Assembly (NCBI RefSeq): GCF_006494365.1
Contig: NZ_VHIP01000015.1
Span: 51,826 to 115,825 of the forward strand
DNA length: 64,000 nt
Direction of reading: 5' to 3'
DNA from: Aestuariibacter sp. GS-14
GTDB lineage: Bacteria; Pseudomonadota; Gammaproteobacteria; Enterobacterales; Alteromonadaceae
The notes beneath the pieces are model-generated. The model was not told where the DNA came from, ran no database searches, and saw only the letters and a list, made by a program, of their open reading frames with translations. Made by a program: the position numbers and the translations under genes. Below, one piece after another: positions 44,419 to 54,045 of the stretch (its first letter is position 1; the number at the start of each line of letters is the position of its first letter).

Positions 44419-45132
44419 TTAGTACCGATAGGTATAGCTTATCCCCATCATGCATTCAGACAGCGTGTCATCGTCATACCCATCCTTAGCTGGCTCAAAA
44501 TCATCGTAATTTACTGCGAAAGTGATTTCGGAGCGACGCGATAAATTCCATATTCCGCCCACAGCGGCATTCATAGAATTGTCCTGGTAGAAGTCGTTTA
44601 ACTCTCGGTATTCGCCCTGAGCAAATAGCGTAAGTTTAGGATGCACCTGATATAACACACCCACATCGGCACGTATTTCACTGCGATTATCGCGCTCGTC
44701 TTCCAGCCACACTGCGTAATGGGTGCCAAACGTAAGCGCCAGTTCAGTCGACACCCGGTATTTACCGCTTATGCCTGCACCTACTGCATAGCTATCACCA
44801 AAGTCTTTGGACTCGTAAAAGCCCATTAACCCGCCTTCAGCCGCAAGTTCCAGATTGGGCATGCTGGCGTTATCAAAGGCGTTGAAGCGGTAGCGGACGC
44901 CCAGTGGACCAATAGTGACATCATCTGTTACACCATAGGCAAACGCAATTAACGGGGTTGTGATACTCTCACCATTGTGAGATTCGCCATAGCCAACACC
45001 AGCTATCACCACGGCCTCTTCGTCTTGCAATACTAAAGAGCGGGTTACCGGGTTGGGATCACTATAGACTTGCTCAGCCATTGCGCAGGGAGCAAGCAAC
45101 AATAAGCAGTAACTTAATACAGAATATTTCAT
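44419..45132 (-). CDS. Predicted outer-membrane beta-barrel protein
   Basis: A 237-residue protein with a signal peptide (about 1-19, ending CAMA). The mature region alternates polar and hydrophobic residues in repeated amphipathic strands and ends with aromatic YTYRY, typical of small outer-membrane barrels. The pattern resembles the MipA/OmpV group of scaffolding-type porins, but I cannot confirm that. ATG 45132 has AAGGA seven bases upstream. It diverges from a membrane-protein gene at 45210. Function unknown. Confidence 0.7.
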   Translation of the reverse strand: MKYSVLSYCLLLLAPCAMAEQVYSDPNPVTRSLVLQDEEAVVIAGVGYGESHNGESITTPLIAFAYGVTDDVTIGPLGVRYRFNAFDNASMPNLELAAEGGLMGFYESKDFGDSYAVGAGISGKYRVSTELALTFGTHYAVWLEDERDNRSEIRADVGVLYQVHPKLTLFAQGEYRELNDFYQDNSMNAAVGGIWNLSRRSEITFAVNYDDFEPAKDGYDDDTLSECMMGISYTYRY

Positions 45133-45209
45133 TTGGTTTTCCTTAGGAGTTTCTCGATACATTGTAAGTTGGAACCATTCTGTATGAGGCGCGGTCAAGC
45201 TAAGGTGAA

Positions 45210-45941
45210 ATGAACGTGTTAAAGGACAACCTCGATTTGGAAACTAACCCATATCAAACACAGTTAACCCGATTGCGAGCCGGTGGATTTGCCGCCTTTG
45301 TGTGCGCGCTTTGTTATGTGGTTGGTATTGTCATGATTCTGGCTGTCATGCCCGATATCAATAACGATGGTGATGAGCGCTTAAAAGCGATAATGGATCA
45401 CAGCCGGTTAATTCAGTTGTGGTATCTGATTATTTTTGTACTGTTCGGCCTGGCTTTATTGGTGTTGAACCGCAGTTTATACCAGCCCGCTTATCAGCAG
45501 TCAGGGCACTTCCAGCTTTTAGGTGCGCTTCTTGGGTATATGTGGGCTGCCTATGTGTTTGCCAGTGGTCTCATCGCTGTGCTTACCATTGAATATTTGA
45601 TCATGCAGCCTGTCGATCAGATTGAACGAATCTGGCCGGCTATTTTTGCGATTCAAATGGGGCTGGGTGACGGGGTGGAATGGGTAGGCGGTGTGTGGAT
45701 GCTAATGGTAAATACCAGTTTGCAGCGCTACCAGATCGCATCCAAACCAGTAACGCATTTTGGATTACTCACAGGTGCAATAGGCACTCTTACCGTGATG
45801 CCGGACATGGCGCTAGCTGGCCTGATATTTGGCTTGCTGCAAATAGTGTGGTTTTGCTGGCTGGGTGTGTTATTCATCACCGGCGCGGGCAATCAACCCG
45901 TCTATGCTTCCGCCATCAAGGGCGTTAATACCACGCGGTAA
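45210..45941 (+). CDS. Predicted six-helix membrane protein
   Basis: A 243-residue integral membrane protein with about six helices (first at 27-50, GGFAAFVCALCYVVGIVMILAV). The arrangement recalls DUF4386-like proteins, but I am not certain. Its final 40 bases overlap the end of the convergent histidine kinase gene. It shares a short divergent spacer with the beta-barrel gene. No functional clue beyond membrane location. Confidence 0.6.
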   Translation: MNVLKDNLDLETNPYQTQLTRLRAGGFAAFVCALCYVVGIVMILAVMPDINNDGDERLKAIMDHSRLIQLWYLIIFVLFGLALLVLNRSLYQPAYQQSGHFQLLGALLGYMWAAYVFASGLIAVLTIEYLIMQPVDQIERIWPAIFAIQMGLGDGVEWVGGVWMLMVNTSLQRYQIASKPVTHFGLLTGAIGTLTVMPDMALAGLIFGLLQIVWFCWLGVLFITGAGNQPVYASAIKGVNTTR

Positions 45942-47110
45942 CAAGTTTCGGTTTGCTCAAAATCGATTTTCCATTGCATCACACTGGCAATGCGTTGTAC
46001 CAGATACTGCCCGTGTCCTAATCCCTGGTAATAAGGGCGATTGCTGGTGTCGGCCAACGGATTCTCAAACACCCATTTGCCGTTTTTCAGGCTAATGTTC
46101 ATGCCTTTTCCACCACCGTGATATACCCCGTTGTTCACCAGGTTCTGGCAAAGCAGCGTCATAAGATAAGCATTGCCAGTTACCTTCGCGTTGTCGTCGA
46201 TATCCAGTTCAGCAACAAACTTCAATTCTGGATGCACATGGTGTATCGCCAACAATACGCGTTCCAGAATGGGCAATACGGCTACGGCGGAAAATTGCAG
46301 GTTTTCCTTGCGGGCCAGTGCCAGCAGCACCTCAACGGTTTGTTGCAACGTGTTGGTGGCTTGCTCTAACAACTGACGTTCAGTGTCATTGGAATGGGAT
46401 GTGGGCTGCACCGCCAGGGTGTTTTTTAGCAATGTAATGGGCGTACGCAATTCGTGACTTACATCGTGCGTAAAATCGCGCTCGCGTTGCCATGCATCCT
46501 GTAAGGCCGAGTAGGTAGACGTAAAGTTGGTGGCCAGTGTGCCTATTTCATCCTGGCGTTCGGTACCGGCAATGGAGCAGGGCGAATCCGGCGTTTGCGC
46601 TTTAACCGATGAGGCCAGCGCTTGGAGCGGCTTGGCAAGCCTGGAGGCTAAAAACCAGGTGCTGAGAATGGCAAGTATCATGGCCGCTGCCGACGCGCTG
46701 AATAAAAATACGCTGAACACATCGGTAAAGCTCGATAGCGGCGTAAGTGCGGAAGAGCGCATGGTAACGCCGTCAGCCGGTATGGCGGTATGGTTGAACG
46801 CTTTGAAGTACATCACTTCTTCGCTTTGTTTAGCTATCAGCATGCTATTGTCGATAGCGGCGCGCTGCCACGGACTGCTCGCTGGTTTGTCAGAAAGTGA
46901 AAATGCGTCAGAAGATAAGGCGCTTAACGCATGCTCAGAAAGCCAGTGATGTTCCAGGCGCTGAATTTCTAAATCCAGTAAATGCGACGCTACAATGTCT
47001 TCTGTTACATCCACAAACAGCACACTAAGGCGGGTGTAAAACAAATTAATTACCAGTACCAGGCTGCCAAACGCAATGAACAACTGCGCCTGAATGCCGC
47101 TAAGCTTCAT
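45902..47110 (-). CDS. Sensor histidine kinase (OmpR-type partner)
   Basis: A 402-residue inner-membrane kinase: helix 1 (about 8-30), a periplasmic sensor of roughly 100 residues, helix 2 (about 132-155), HAMP, then the dimerisation domain with phosphorylated H219 in HDVSHELRTP. In the ATP-binding domain the N-box region is QNLVNNGVYHGGG and the G2 region GLGHGQYLVQRI, but the usual DxGxG (G1) is replaced by WVFENPLAD, as in a subset of kinases. It is co-transcribed with the response regulator (11-base overlap) and converges on the six-helix membrane gene. The stimulus is unknown. Confidence 0.88.
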   Translation of the reverse strand: MKLSGIQAQLFIAFGSLVLVINLFYTRLSVLFVDVTEDIVASHLLDLEIQRLEHHWLSEHALSALSSDAFSLSDKPASSPWQRAAIDNSMLIAKQSEEVMYFKAFNHTAIPADGVTMRSSALTPLSSFTDVFSVFLFSASAAAMILAILSTWFLASRLAKPLQALASSVKAQTPDSPCSIAGTERQDEIGTLATNFTSTYSALQDAWQRERDFTHDVSHELRTPITLLKNTLAVQPTSHSNDTERQLLEQATNTLQQTVEVLLALARKENLQFSAVAVLPILERVLLAIHHVHPELKFVAELDIDDNAKVTGNAYLMTLLCQNLVNNGVYHGGGKGMNISLKNGKWVFENPLADTSNRPYYQGLGHGQYLVQRIASVMQWKIDFEQTETCYRVVLTPLMAEA

Positions 47111-47795
47111 GATTGAGCCCTGTTAGCTTGTAACCAATACTGCTAATGGTTTCCAGAAGGGGTTCGCCACTGGTTTTTTCCAGGGCTTTTCTGAGGCTGT
47201 ACATATGAGATTTTAACGCATTGCTCTCGGGCGGTTCATCGCCCCAGATATGCGTGATTAAATCGCTGCGACTAACCGGGTAGGGGTATTCCACAAGCAG
47301 CTTGTGCAAAATACTGAAGCCAACCCCGGTTACTGTAACGGGTTGCTGTTGCCAATGTACGGATTTGGCCCGCGTATCAAGCGTTAGATGCCCTTCGCGA
47401 ATCTGGGTATTGGTGTGTAATTGCGGGCGTCTTGCCAATGCTTCCACGCGAAGTGCCAGTTCGCGAAAATCAAAGGGCTTGGTTAGGTAGTCATCCGCGC
47501 CCTGCCCAAAGCCTTTGGCTTTATCCGTAAAGGCATCCCGTGCAGTGAGCATAAGCACCGGCGTTACGCGTGTAGCGTTTTGCTTAACTTGCTGGCACAC
47601 GTCCAGGCCGTCCATGTCGGGCAGGTTTAAATCCAGAATGATCACGTCAAAGGTATGGGTGAGCGCAAGGTCGATACCTTGTTGCCCGGTGGCGGCAAAA
47701 TCCACCTGCCATTTAAGGCCTTCCAGAAAACCCGCCACTTGTTTGGCAATCGCCAGGTTGTCTTCTACCAACAATATTCTAATGGATTTATTCAT
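47100..47795 (-). CDS. OmpR/PhoB family response regulator
   Basis: A 231-residue two-domain regulator. The receiver (1-120) has acidic ED at 11-12, phospho-acceptor D55 (ILDLNLPDMDG) and the conserved lysine in DYLTKPF. A winged-helix DNA-binding domain occupies about 130-228 (VTGVGFSILHKLLVEYPYPVSRSDLI). ATG 47795 is preferred by ribosome-site spacing over ATG 47798. The gene precedes its kinase by an 11-base overlap. The targets are not evident. Confidence 0.92.
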   Translation of the reverse strand: MNKSIRILLVEDNLAIAKQVAGFLEGLKWQVDFAATGQQGIDLALTHTFDVIILDLNLPDMDGLDVCQQVKQNATRVTPVLMLTARDAFTDKAKGFGQGADDYLTKPFDFRELALRVEALARRPQLHTNTQIREGHLTLDTRAKSVHWQQQPVTVTGVGFSILHKLLVEYPYPVSRSDLITHIWGDEPPESNALKSHMYSLRKALEKTSGEPLLETISSIGYKLTGLNHEA

Positions 47796-47972
47796 CATGA
47801 TGCCTATTTTTGGTCCCTGCCTGGCTGACGCTATCAAACCTGTGCACACCGAACAAGTTTCAAAGGATAAATAAGCCCGGGTGAAATGAAGGTAAAGCAA
47901 CTCAAAATACTTGTTTTTACAGAAGGGTATTCTACGCTTTTAATAAGTTTTCCAGGTACCCAGAATTCACCC

Positions 47973-48530
47973 GTGACGATCTATCTCTATATCGGCAGTA
48001 GCACTGAAAATCAGGATGTTGACCAGCAGGCTGAGCGATTGGCCGAGGTGTATCCTTACGACATCATAGTGCGGGAGCCCAACGCCGACCCCGGTGCCAA
48101 ACCTAAACTCGACAGACTACTAAAACGCTTGCGATCGGGTGACAGGCTGATCGTGAAAGATGTATCCCGACTTGGGCGTAGTATTACCCAGGCTGCAAGA
48201 GTGGCCAAGGATCTGAAGTCGCGCAACGTGAAGCTGGTGGTAGATAACCTGGAGCCCCTGTGTAATCCCACATTAAGTGTCTTTACCCTGATTGAATGCG
48301 CCGCCCAGATGGATCGTGATTTGTTAAAGGACCGTCAGGCAATTGGTATTGCCAAAGCGCGCGCTGCCGGTAAATACAAAGGCCGCAAAGCCATCCCCTC
48401 AAAGTTGGTAAAAAAAGCCCAGGAATTGATTGCCAAAGGAATGAAGCGAAAAGATGTTGCCTCCACACTCAGTATTGGTGAGTCCACGCTCTACAAGTAT
48501 CTGGCATTGGCCAAGCAGAAAGAAACATAA
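47973..48530 (+). CDS. Serine recombinase (resolvase)-family protein with HTH
   Basis: A 185-residue protein with the N-terminal catalytic domain of small serine resolvases (about 1-135) and a C-terminal helix-turn-helix (MKRKDVASTLSIGESTLYKYLA). The nucleophile is S10 in YIGSSTENQ, and the helix-D-type motif DVSRLGRS keeps its arginines. However, the arginine that normally sits two residues before the serine (YxRVS) is glycine here, so catalytic competence is doubtful. GTG 47973 begins the conserved domain; an in-frame ATG at 47886 would add 29 residues. No inverted repeats or mobile-element genes flank it. It could be a domesticated DNA-binding protein. Confidence 0.8.
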   Translation: MTIYLYIGSSTENQDVDQQAERLAEVYPYDIIVREPNADPGAKPKLDRLLKRLRSGDRLIVKDVSRLGRSITQAARVAKDLKSRNVKLVVDNLEPLCNPTLSVFTLIECAAQMDRDLLKDRQAIGIAKARAAGKYKGRKAIPSKLVKKAQELIAKGMKRKDVASTLSIGESTLYKYLALAKQKET

Positions 48531-48667
48531 CAGAGAAACTCTTCTTTTGATGTAAATCAGAGCTCTAAAAGGTCACCCCTGATAGCGTAGACTTTCAGGG
48601 AGGCTTCGCGTTTGTCTGCTGCGCAGAGCCTGCTATTTCCAGGTATGCCTTTCCCGGGAGCATGGTA

Positions 48668-51376
48668 ATGAATGAACAGAATGCGTCATTTCATACACAA
48701 ACCGGCGATGAAGTACTCAGCGCCCTTAACTCAACTGCGTCGGGTTTAACCGATGACGAGGTTGCTGCGCGTTTACAGCAATACGGCCCGAATAAACTGC
48801 CACAGGCCCCTCAGCCGGGCACCTTTACCCGCTTTATTAAGCAATTCGCCAACCTGTTGGTGATTGTACTTATCGTGGCTGGTGTACTTACCGCGTTGCT
48901 ACAACACTGGATAGATACCTTTGTTATTTTTGGCGTGGTGATTGTAAATGCCATTATTGGGGTAATTCAGGAAGGCAAGGCTGAAAAAGCCATGGATTCC
49001 ATTCGCAATATGCTGGCGTTAAAAGCGGCGGTGGTGCGCAACAGTAAACGCAGAACATTAGCAGGCGAGGCGCTGGTGCCTGGTGACATCGTGCTGCTGG
49101 AAGCCGGCGACAAAGTACCTGCCGATTTACGAATACTCCGCTGTCATGGGCTGGCTATTCAGGAAAGCCTGTTAACGGGCGAGTCGTTACCGGTAGAAAA
49201 ATCCGTTCAGGCAGTAGCAGAAGACGCTGCGCTGGGCGACCGGGATTGCATGGCGTTTAGTGGCACTAGTGTCACAGCCGGTCAGGGCATGGGCGTTGTA
49301 GTGGCTACCGGCGCCAATACCGAAATCGGCAGAATTGGCGGTTTATTATCGGATGTGCAAAAGCTCACTACGCCACTGGTAGAGCAAATGGATGTGCTGG
49401 CCAAGTGGATCACCGGGATTATTCTGGCCATTGCCGTGATACTGCTGATGGTGGGCACCTGGGTGCTGCATCAGCCGTTTACCGAGTTGTTTTTAGCCGT
49501 TGTGGGGTTGTCGGTAGCGGCTATTCCGGAAGGATTGCCGGCAGTGCTAACCATTACACTGGCCGTTGGTGTGCAGGCCATGGCGAAACGGCATGCCATT
49601 GTGCGAGTGTTGCCAGCCATTGAAACCCTGGGGTCGGTGTCGGTGATTTGTTCAGACAAAACCGGCACCTTTACCCGCAACGAAATGATGGTGGTGAGTG
49701 TCGTCACTCACAATGCCAGGTTTGAGATCGACGGCGAAGGCTATGCGCCGGTAGGGGATATTCTGCGTGGCGGCGAGCCGGTGGATACCGCTTCGCAACC
49801 TGTACTCACCGACATTGCCAGGCTAAGCGCACTGTGTAACGACGCTGAAATACACTGTAAAAACAGCGTGTGGACTATTGAAGGCGACCCTATGGAAGCG
49901 GCACTGCTTTCTTTTGCTGGCAAAGTGAGTCTGCCCGATGGCGAGGATTACCGCCACGACTGGCCACGTACTGACGTGTTGCCGTTTGATTCGTCTACAC
50001 AATTTATGGCAACGCTTAACCACAACCACAGCGGCACTGGGTTGGTACTGTTAAAAGGCGCGCCAGAGGTGATCCTGAAGCGTTGCCATTTGGCGATGTC
50101 GGATACGGGAGACGGTATACCTCTTGTATTGCAGGATTGGTTGGATAAAGCCGAAGCGTTGGCGCGGCAGGGGCAGCGTGTTTTGGCATTGGCTGCTAAA
50201 ACGGTGTCTGCAGAGCATACCGTACTGGCTACCCGCGATACCGATGGTGAGTTGTGTTTATTAGGGTTGGTAGGCTTGATTGATCCACCACGTCAGGAGG
50301 CCATTGAAGCAGTGAAAACCTGTCAGGCCGCGCGAATCCAGGTAAAAATGATCACCGGTGATCATGCCGTTACCGCCCAGGCTATCGGTAAACAGCTGGG
50401 GCTAGCGCACGGTAGTGTGCTTACGGGCACGCAAATAGACGGCTTGACGGACGCCGAGTTAAAACAAGCCGTTCAGACTACGGATATCTTTGCCCGCACC
50501 ACGCCCGAACATAAATTGCGTTTAGTGATGGCATTACAGTCACTGGGACTAACCGTGTCGATGACCGGTGATGGGGTAAACGACGCCCCGTCGCTGAAAC
50601 GGGCCGACGCGGGTGTAGCGATGGGATTGAAAGGCAGTGAAGCGGCCAAGGAAGCCGCTGCAGTGGTGCTGGCTGACGACAATTTTGCCTCAATTGCAGC
50701 GGCGGTTGAGCAGGGGAGAACGGTTTACGCCAACATCAAAAAAGTGGTGAGCTGGACGTTGCCTACCAACGCCGGCGAAGCATTAACTATTATAGTGGCG
50801 CTGTTAGCGGGATTGCCTTACCCCATCACACCGGTGCAGATCTTGTGGGTGAATATGATCACTGCGGTTACTCTGGGAATGGCGCTGGCGTTTGAACCTA
50901 CTGACAAAGACACCATGAAAAAGCCCCCTCGGCCGCGTGGACAGGCACTAATTCAGCCCGCTTTGGTGTGGCAAATATTGCTGGTGGGTAGCCTGTTTTT
51001 CCTGGCCGTGTTCAGTATCTATCAGTATGCCATAGAGGCCGGACACGATGTGAAGTACGCGCGTACACAGGCTATGAACATGCTGGTGGGGCTGGAAATC
51101 TTCTATTTGTTCTTTATTCGCACTATGCACCGCCGTTCAATATCGCTTGCGGGTATCAAAGGCACCAGGGTTGTGTGGTATGCCGTGAGCTTTGTGGTGA
51201 TTGCACAACTGGCAATTTGTTATATTCCGCTGCTGCAAACCGTGTTCGGAACCCAGGCGCCCACCTTGAGTGATAACCTGCTAATTGTGATTACTGGCCT
51301 GATGATGTTATTGGTACTGGAAATAGAAAAGGTGTTGCGGCTTAGCCTGTATGCAAGGGTAAAAAAGTCAAAATAG
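48668..51376 (+). CDS. P-type cation ATPase, CtpF-like P2 group
   Basis: A 902-residue inner-membrane ion pump. N-terminal cation-ATPase domain, actuator with TGES, phosphorylated D330 (SDKTGTFT), nucleotide domain, TGDGVNDAP hinge and a four-helix C-terminal region. Helix 4 has PEGLP, as in calcium-type pumps. Helix 6 reads WVNMITAVTLGMALAFEP and lacks the acidic residue (the TD of SERCA) that calcium pumps use, resembling the mycobacterial CtpF group. The ion is therefore uncertain: Ca2+, Na+ or another cation. ATG 48668 follows GGGAG by seven bases; ATG 48662 is too close to it. The gene stands alone. Confidence 0.9.
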   Translation: MNEQNASFHTQTGDEVLSALNSTASGLTDDEVAARLQQYGPNKLPQAPQPGTFTRFIKQFANLLVIVLIVAGVLTALLQHWIDTFVIFGVVIVNAIIGVIQEGKAEKAMDSIRNMLALKAAVVRNSKRRTLAGEALVPGDIVLLEAGDKVPADLRILRCHGLAIQESLLTGESLPVEKSVQAVAEDAALGDRDCMAFSGTSVTAGQGMGVVVATGANTEIGRIGGLLSDVQKLTTPLVEQMDVLAKWITGIILAIAVILLMVGTWVLHQPFTELFLAVVGLSVAAIPEGLPAVLTITLAVGVQAMAKRHAIVRVLPAIETLGSVSVICSDKTGTFTRNEMMVVSVVTHNARFEIDGEGYAPVGDILRGGEPVDTASQPVLTDIARLSALCNDAEIHCKNSVWTIEGDPMEAALLSFAGKVSLPDGEDYRHDWPRTDVLPFDSSTQFMATLNHNHSGTGLVLLKGAPEVILKRCHLAMSDTGDGIPLVLQDWLDKAEALARQGQRVLALAAKTVSAEHTVLATRDTDGELCLLGLVGLIDPPRQEAIEAVKTCQAARIQVKMITGDHAVTAQAIGKQLGLAHGSVLTGTQIDGLTDAELKQAVQTTDIFARTTPEHKLRLVMALQSLGLTVSMTGDGVNDAPSLKRADAGVAMGLKGSEAAKEAAAVVLADDNFASIAAAVEQGRTVYANIKKVVSWTLPTNAGEALTIIVALLAGLPYPITPVQILWVNMITAVTLGMALAFEPTDKDTMKKPPRPRGQALIQPALVWQILLVGSLFFLAVFSIYQYAIEAGHDVKYARTQAMNMLVGLEIFYLFFIRTMHRRSISLAGIKGTRVVWYAVSFVVIAQLAICYIPLLQTVFGTQAPTLSDNLLIVITGLMMLLVLEIEKVLRLSLYARVKKSK

Positions 51377-51450
51377 GGTAGAGACCACCGGCATTTTATC
51401 TGGCAGACTGAATTTAAAAAGCAAAGACAAACGGATAGGTGGCAGGCTGT

Positions 51451-52569
51451 ATGACTCAACGTCCATTACTCAGACATATTCGCGATCACAAAGCCTTGTT
51501 TATGGAAATTGCCCGCTTACGGGATGAAGCAGTGGCCGGAATGGGGCTGACTCACTACGAGTTTCATAAAACACCCAAATATATCAGTAGTACCGGTGAG
51601 CGGTTAACTATTGAGCCAGAGCGCAGTATTATTCTGCCCACTACCGATCTGCTGAAAGGCGTAAAAGGGAAATTGCTACGCGCTATTGAAGGCTTTTCCA
51701 TTGTGCCTCACAGCGATTGTGGTTATCGCTATCCCACCGCGGCACTGGCCGGAAAAGACGCGCCGTTTATTAAACGCCTAAGATCAGAATATTTTCATCG
51801 GGTTGACGAAGACCGCAGTATTTGCCGGCCGGTAAACCTGTCATTTGGTATTAAAAGCCGCGGGAAAGCCGATAATCGCCAGGAATACGAAGTGTGGATC
51901 CCCGAGGAGTTACTCGAAGACGATCCTTCGCCATTACTGGTTAATCAATACGGTGAAGACTTGCCCGACGACGTTCGCCATTTTGCACAGCAGCCAGCAG
52001 TGATCCATGGCTGGATGGGAGTGAAACGCGCGGCATTTGAGGCCCTCTACCGTCCACCAGCGCACATGGGTGAACTGTTATTATGTGTGGGGATGTCGGT
52101 GGATGCCTACAACATTGGTGCGCGCCCCGACTTATCGTTTTCACCGGAAGCCGACAGTTCCATTGCGGCAAGCAATGCTGAGCTGGAATGGGAAATCATG
52201 GGGTATTATGCCCCTGTTGGCGTGCATTACGACCATGATACGTTGTGGGCGGCAATTAATCACACTCTGCAAGCCATTGCTGAGCCGCTCAATACGTTGT
52301 ACGCCAAAGACATCATTCCGATTATGGAAAGTAAAACCGAGCGTATTTTAAGTGCGATTGAAGCCCACGGCAGCACGCCGGAGGATATTCAGCGTTTAAA
52401 TTTGCGTCCGTGGGAGTTTCTGCAAACCAGCAGCGAGTCGCGGGTAAAAAGACAGGATCCCAATCGCTCGGTAAATTTCCTGGGCAGGTTAAACCGCTTG
52501 TTTTACCAACCAGAGCACAAATTACCGTCTATTAGTTCTTTGCACGATCTCATTGCTGATGACCGCTGA
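51451..52569 (+). CDS. Uncharacterised 372-residue protein
   Basis: A soluble, acidic protein of 372 residues that I do not recognise. It has no signal peptide or membrane helix. Features include LTHYEFHKTPKYI near 32, a basic-acidic region about 100-140, and a repeated stretch of histidines and tyrosines (GYYAPVGVHYDHD). The C-terminus is predicted helical. ATG 51451 with GGCAGG upstream is taken as the start; GTG 51439 is an alternative. It lies between the P-type ATPase and the aminotransferase on the same strand, each separated by more than 70 bases. Confidence 0.6.
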   Translation: MTQRPLLRHIRDHKALFMEIARLRDEAVAGMGLTHYEFHKTPKYISSTGERLTIEPERSIILPTTDLLKGVKGKLLRAIEGFSIVPHSDCGYRYPTAALAGKDAPFIKRLRSEYFHRVDEDRSICRPVNLSFGIKSRGKADNRQEYEVWIPEELLEDDPSPLLVNQYGEDLPDDVRHFAQQPAVIHGWMGVKRAAFEALYRPPAHMGELLLCVGMSVDAYNIGARPDLSFSPEADSSIAASNAELEWEIMGYYAPVGVHYDHDTLWAAINHTLQAIAEPLNTLYAKDIIPIMESKTERILSAIEAHGSTPEDIQRLNLRPWEFLQTSSESRVKRQDPNRSVNFLGRLNRLFYQPEHKLPSISSLHDLIADDR

Positions 52570-52765
52570 TAGCGAGTCGTCAGCAATAGTTTCCAGCCTT
52601 TGAAAAGCCAGCTTTACGCACTGGATAAACCAATTGCGCTGGTGTTGTTCACATACAAAGGGGTAGGTGTATCATCCACGCGGATTGGTATAAACCTTTG
52701 GCACACCCGTGTTGTGTCCCTATCCCTCTGCCACAGCACAAGCAGACGGTAAACAAGGATTAATG

Positions 52766-53956
52766 ATGTTTGAATCGGTAAATGCCTACGCTGGCGACCC
52801 CATATTATCGCTCATGGACACCTATATGCAGGATACCCGTGACGACAAAGTAAACTTAACCATTGGCTTTTACTACGACGAAAATGGCATTGTGCCTGAC
52901 ATGGCCGCAGTGAAGCAGGCCAAAGCGCGATTGTTTGCAGAGCCGCCTGCGTCGCCAACGTATTTACCCATGGACGGCTTGCCAGAGTACCGTGCTCGCG
53001 TGCAAACACTGGCTTTTGGTGACGCCCTCGCTGATGTGCAGGCTAGAACCGCTACCGTGCAAAGCCTGGGGGGCTCCGGTGCGCTGAAAGTCGGCGCTGA
53101 TTTTATCAAGCGCTATTTTCCGCAGTCGCAGGTATGGGTAAGTAACCCCACCTGGGAGAATCACCATGCCATTTTCAAAGGCGCAGGTTTTGCGGTAAAC
53201 ACCTACCGCTATTACAGCGCTGAAACCAAAGAGCTCGACTTTGCCGGTATGCTGGAAGATTTGAATCAGCTACCCGCCCGTTCAGTGGTATTACTCCATC
53301 CGTGTTGTCATAACCCAACCGGTATTGATTTAACCGCACAGCAGTGGCAGCAGGTGATTGGCGTGATTGCAGAGCGGGAATTACTGCCGTTTTTTGATAT
53401 GGCCTATCAGGGCTTCGGGCAAGGGCTGCAAAGTGACACCCTGGCCATTGCGCTGATGGCAAAAACAGGCCTGCCATTTTTGCTCAGCCATTCGTTTTCA
53501 AAAATCTTCTCGTTGTACAGCGAGCGCGTGGGCGCACTCAGTGTGGTCTGCGAAAATCCGGCCATTGCGCACAATGTGCAAGGCCAGCTTAAGTTTACCG
53601 TGCGCAGCAACTACTCTACGCCGCCAGCGCACGGAGCGCGCCTGGTGAATCTGGTGCTCAGTGATGCAGGGCTTACCCAGCAGTGGCAACAGGAGTTGAC
53701 AGACATGCGTAATCGCATGCAAGCCATGCGCAGCGGTTTGGTTAAGCAACTCAGTGAGCATCGGCCGGATCGGGATTTTGGCTATTTGCAGCGTCAGCAG
53801 GGTATGTTCAGCTATACCGGATTAACGTCACAGCAGGTTGCGCGTCTTAAAGACGAGTTCGGCGTGTATATGATTAGCAGTGGCCGAGTGTGTATTGCCG
53901 GTCTGAACAGTACAAACCTGGAGCGTACGGCAATCGCCATTGCTGCGGTGCTATAA
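52766..53956 (+). CDS. Aspartate/aromatic amino-acid aminotransferase
   Basis: A 396-residue PLP enzyme of aminotransferase class I, subgroup Ialpha, as in AspC and TyrB (both about 396-397 residues). It begins MFESVNAYAGDPILSLMDTY with the family-typical VNLTIGFYYDENG. The PLP lysine is K246 in SHSFSKIFSLYSERVG. It transfers the amino group of Tyr, Phe or Asp to 2-oxoglutarate. AAGGA precedes ATG 52766 by six bases. It is followed 89 bases on by the ethanolamine ammonia-lyase genes. TyrB versus AspC specificity is not decidable here. Confidence 0.9.
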   Translation: MFESVNAYAGDPILSLMDTYMQDTRDDKVNLTIGFYYDENGIVPDMAAVKQAKARLFAEPPASPTYLPMDGLPEYRARVQTLAFGDALADVQARTATVQSLGGSGALKVGADFIKRYFPQSQVWVSNPTWENHHAIFKGAGFAVNTYRYYSAETKELDFAGMLEDLNQLPARSVVLLHPCCHNPTGIDLTAQQWQQVIGVIAERELLPFFDMAYQGFGQGLQSDTLAIALMAKTGLPFLLSHSFSKIFSLYSERVGALSVVCENPAIAHNVQGQLKFTVRSNYSTPPAHGARLVNLVLSDAGLTQQWQQELTDMRNRMQAMRSGLVKQLSEHRPDRDFGYLQRQQGMFSYTGLTSQQVARLKDEFGVYMISSGRVCIAGLNSTNLERTAIAIAAVL

Positions 53957-54045
53957 AAAGCGCTTAAAAAGCCGTCAATCACTTTGCAAAGTCCGTGTCT
54001 TCGCGGCAAGATGTGAACAGATACTCTGCCACAGGGAGGCGAGTG

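Noticed and set aside
47973-48530. Resolvase gene as a marker of a transposon or integron
   Set aside because: No terminal inverted repeats, transposase, target-site duplication or cassette genes flank it.
52699-52718. Sigma-54-type promoter before the aminotransferase gene
   Set aside because: TGGCAC is present at the -24 position, but the -12 GC element is missing at the required spacing.
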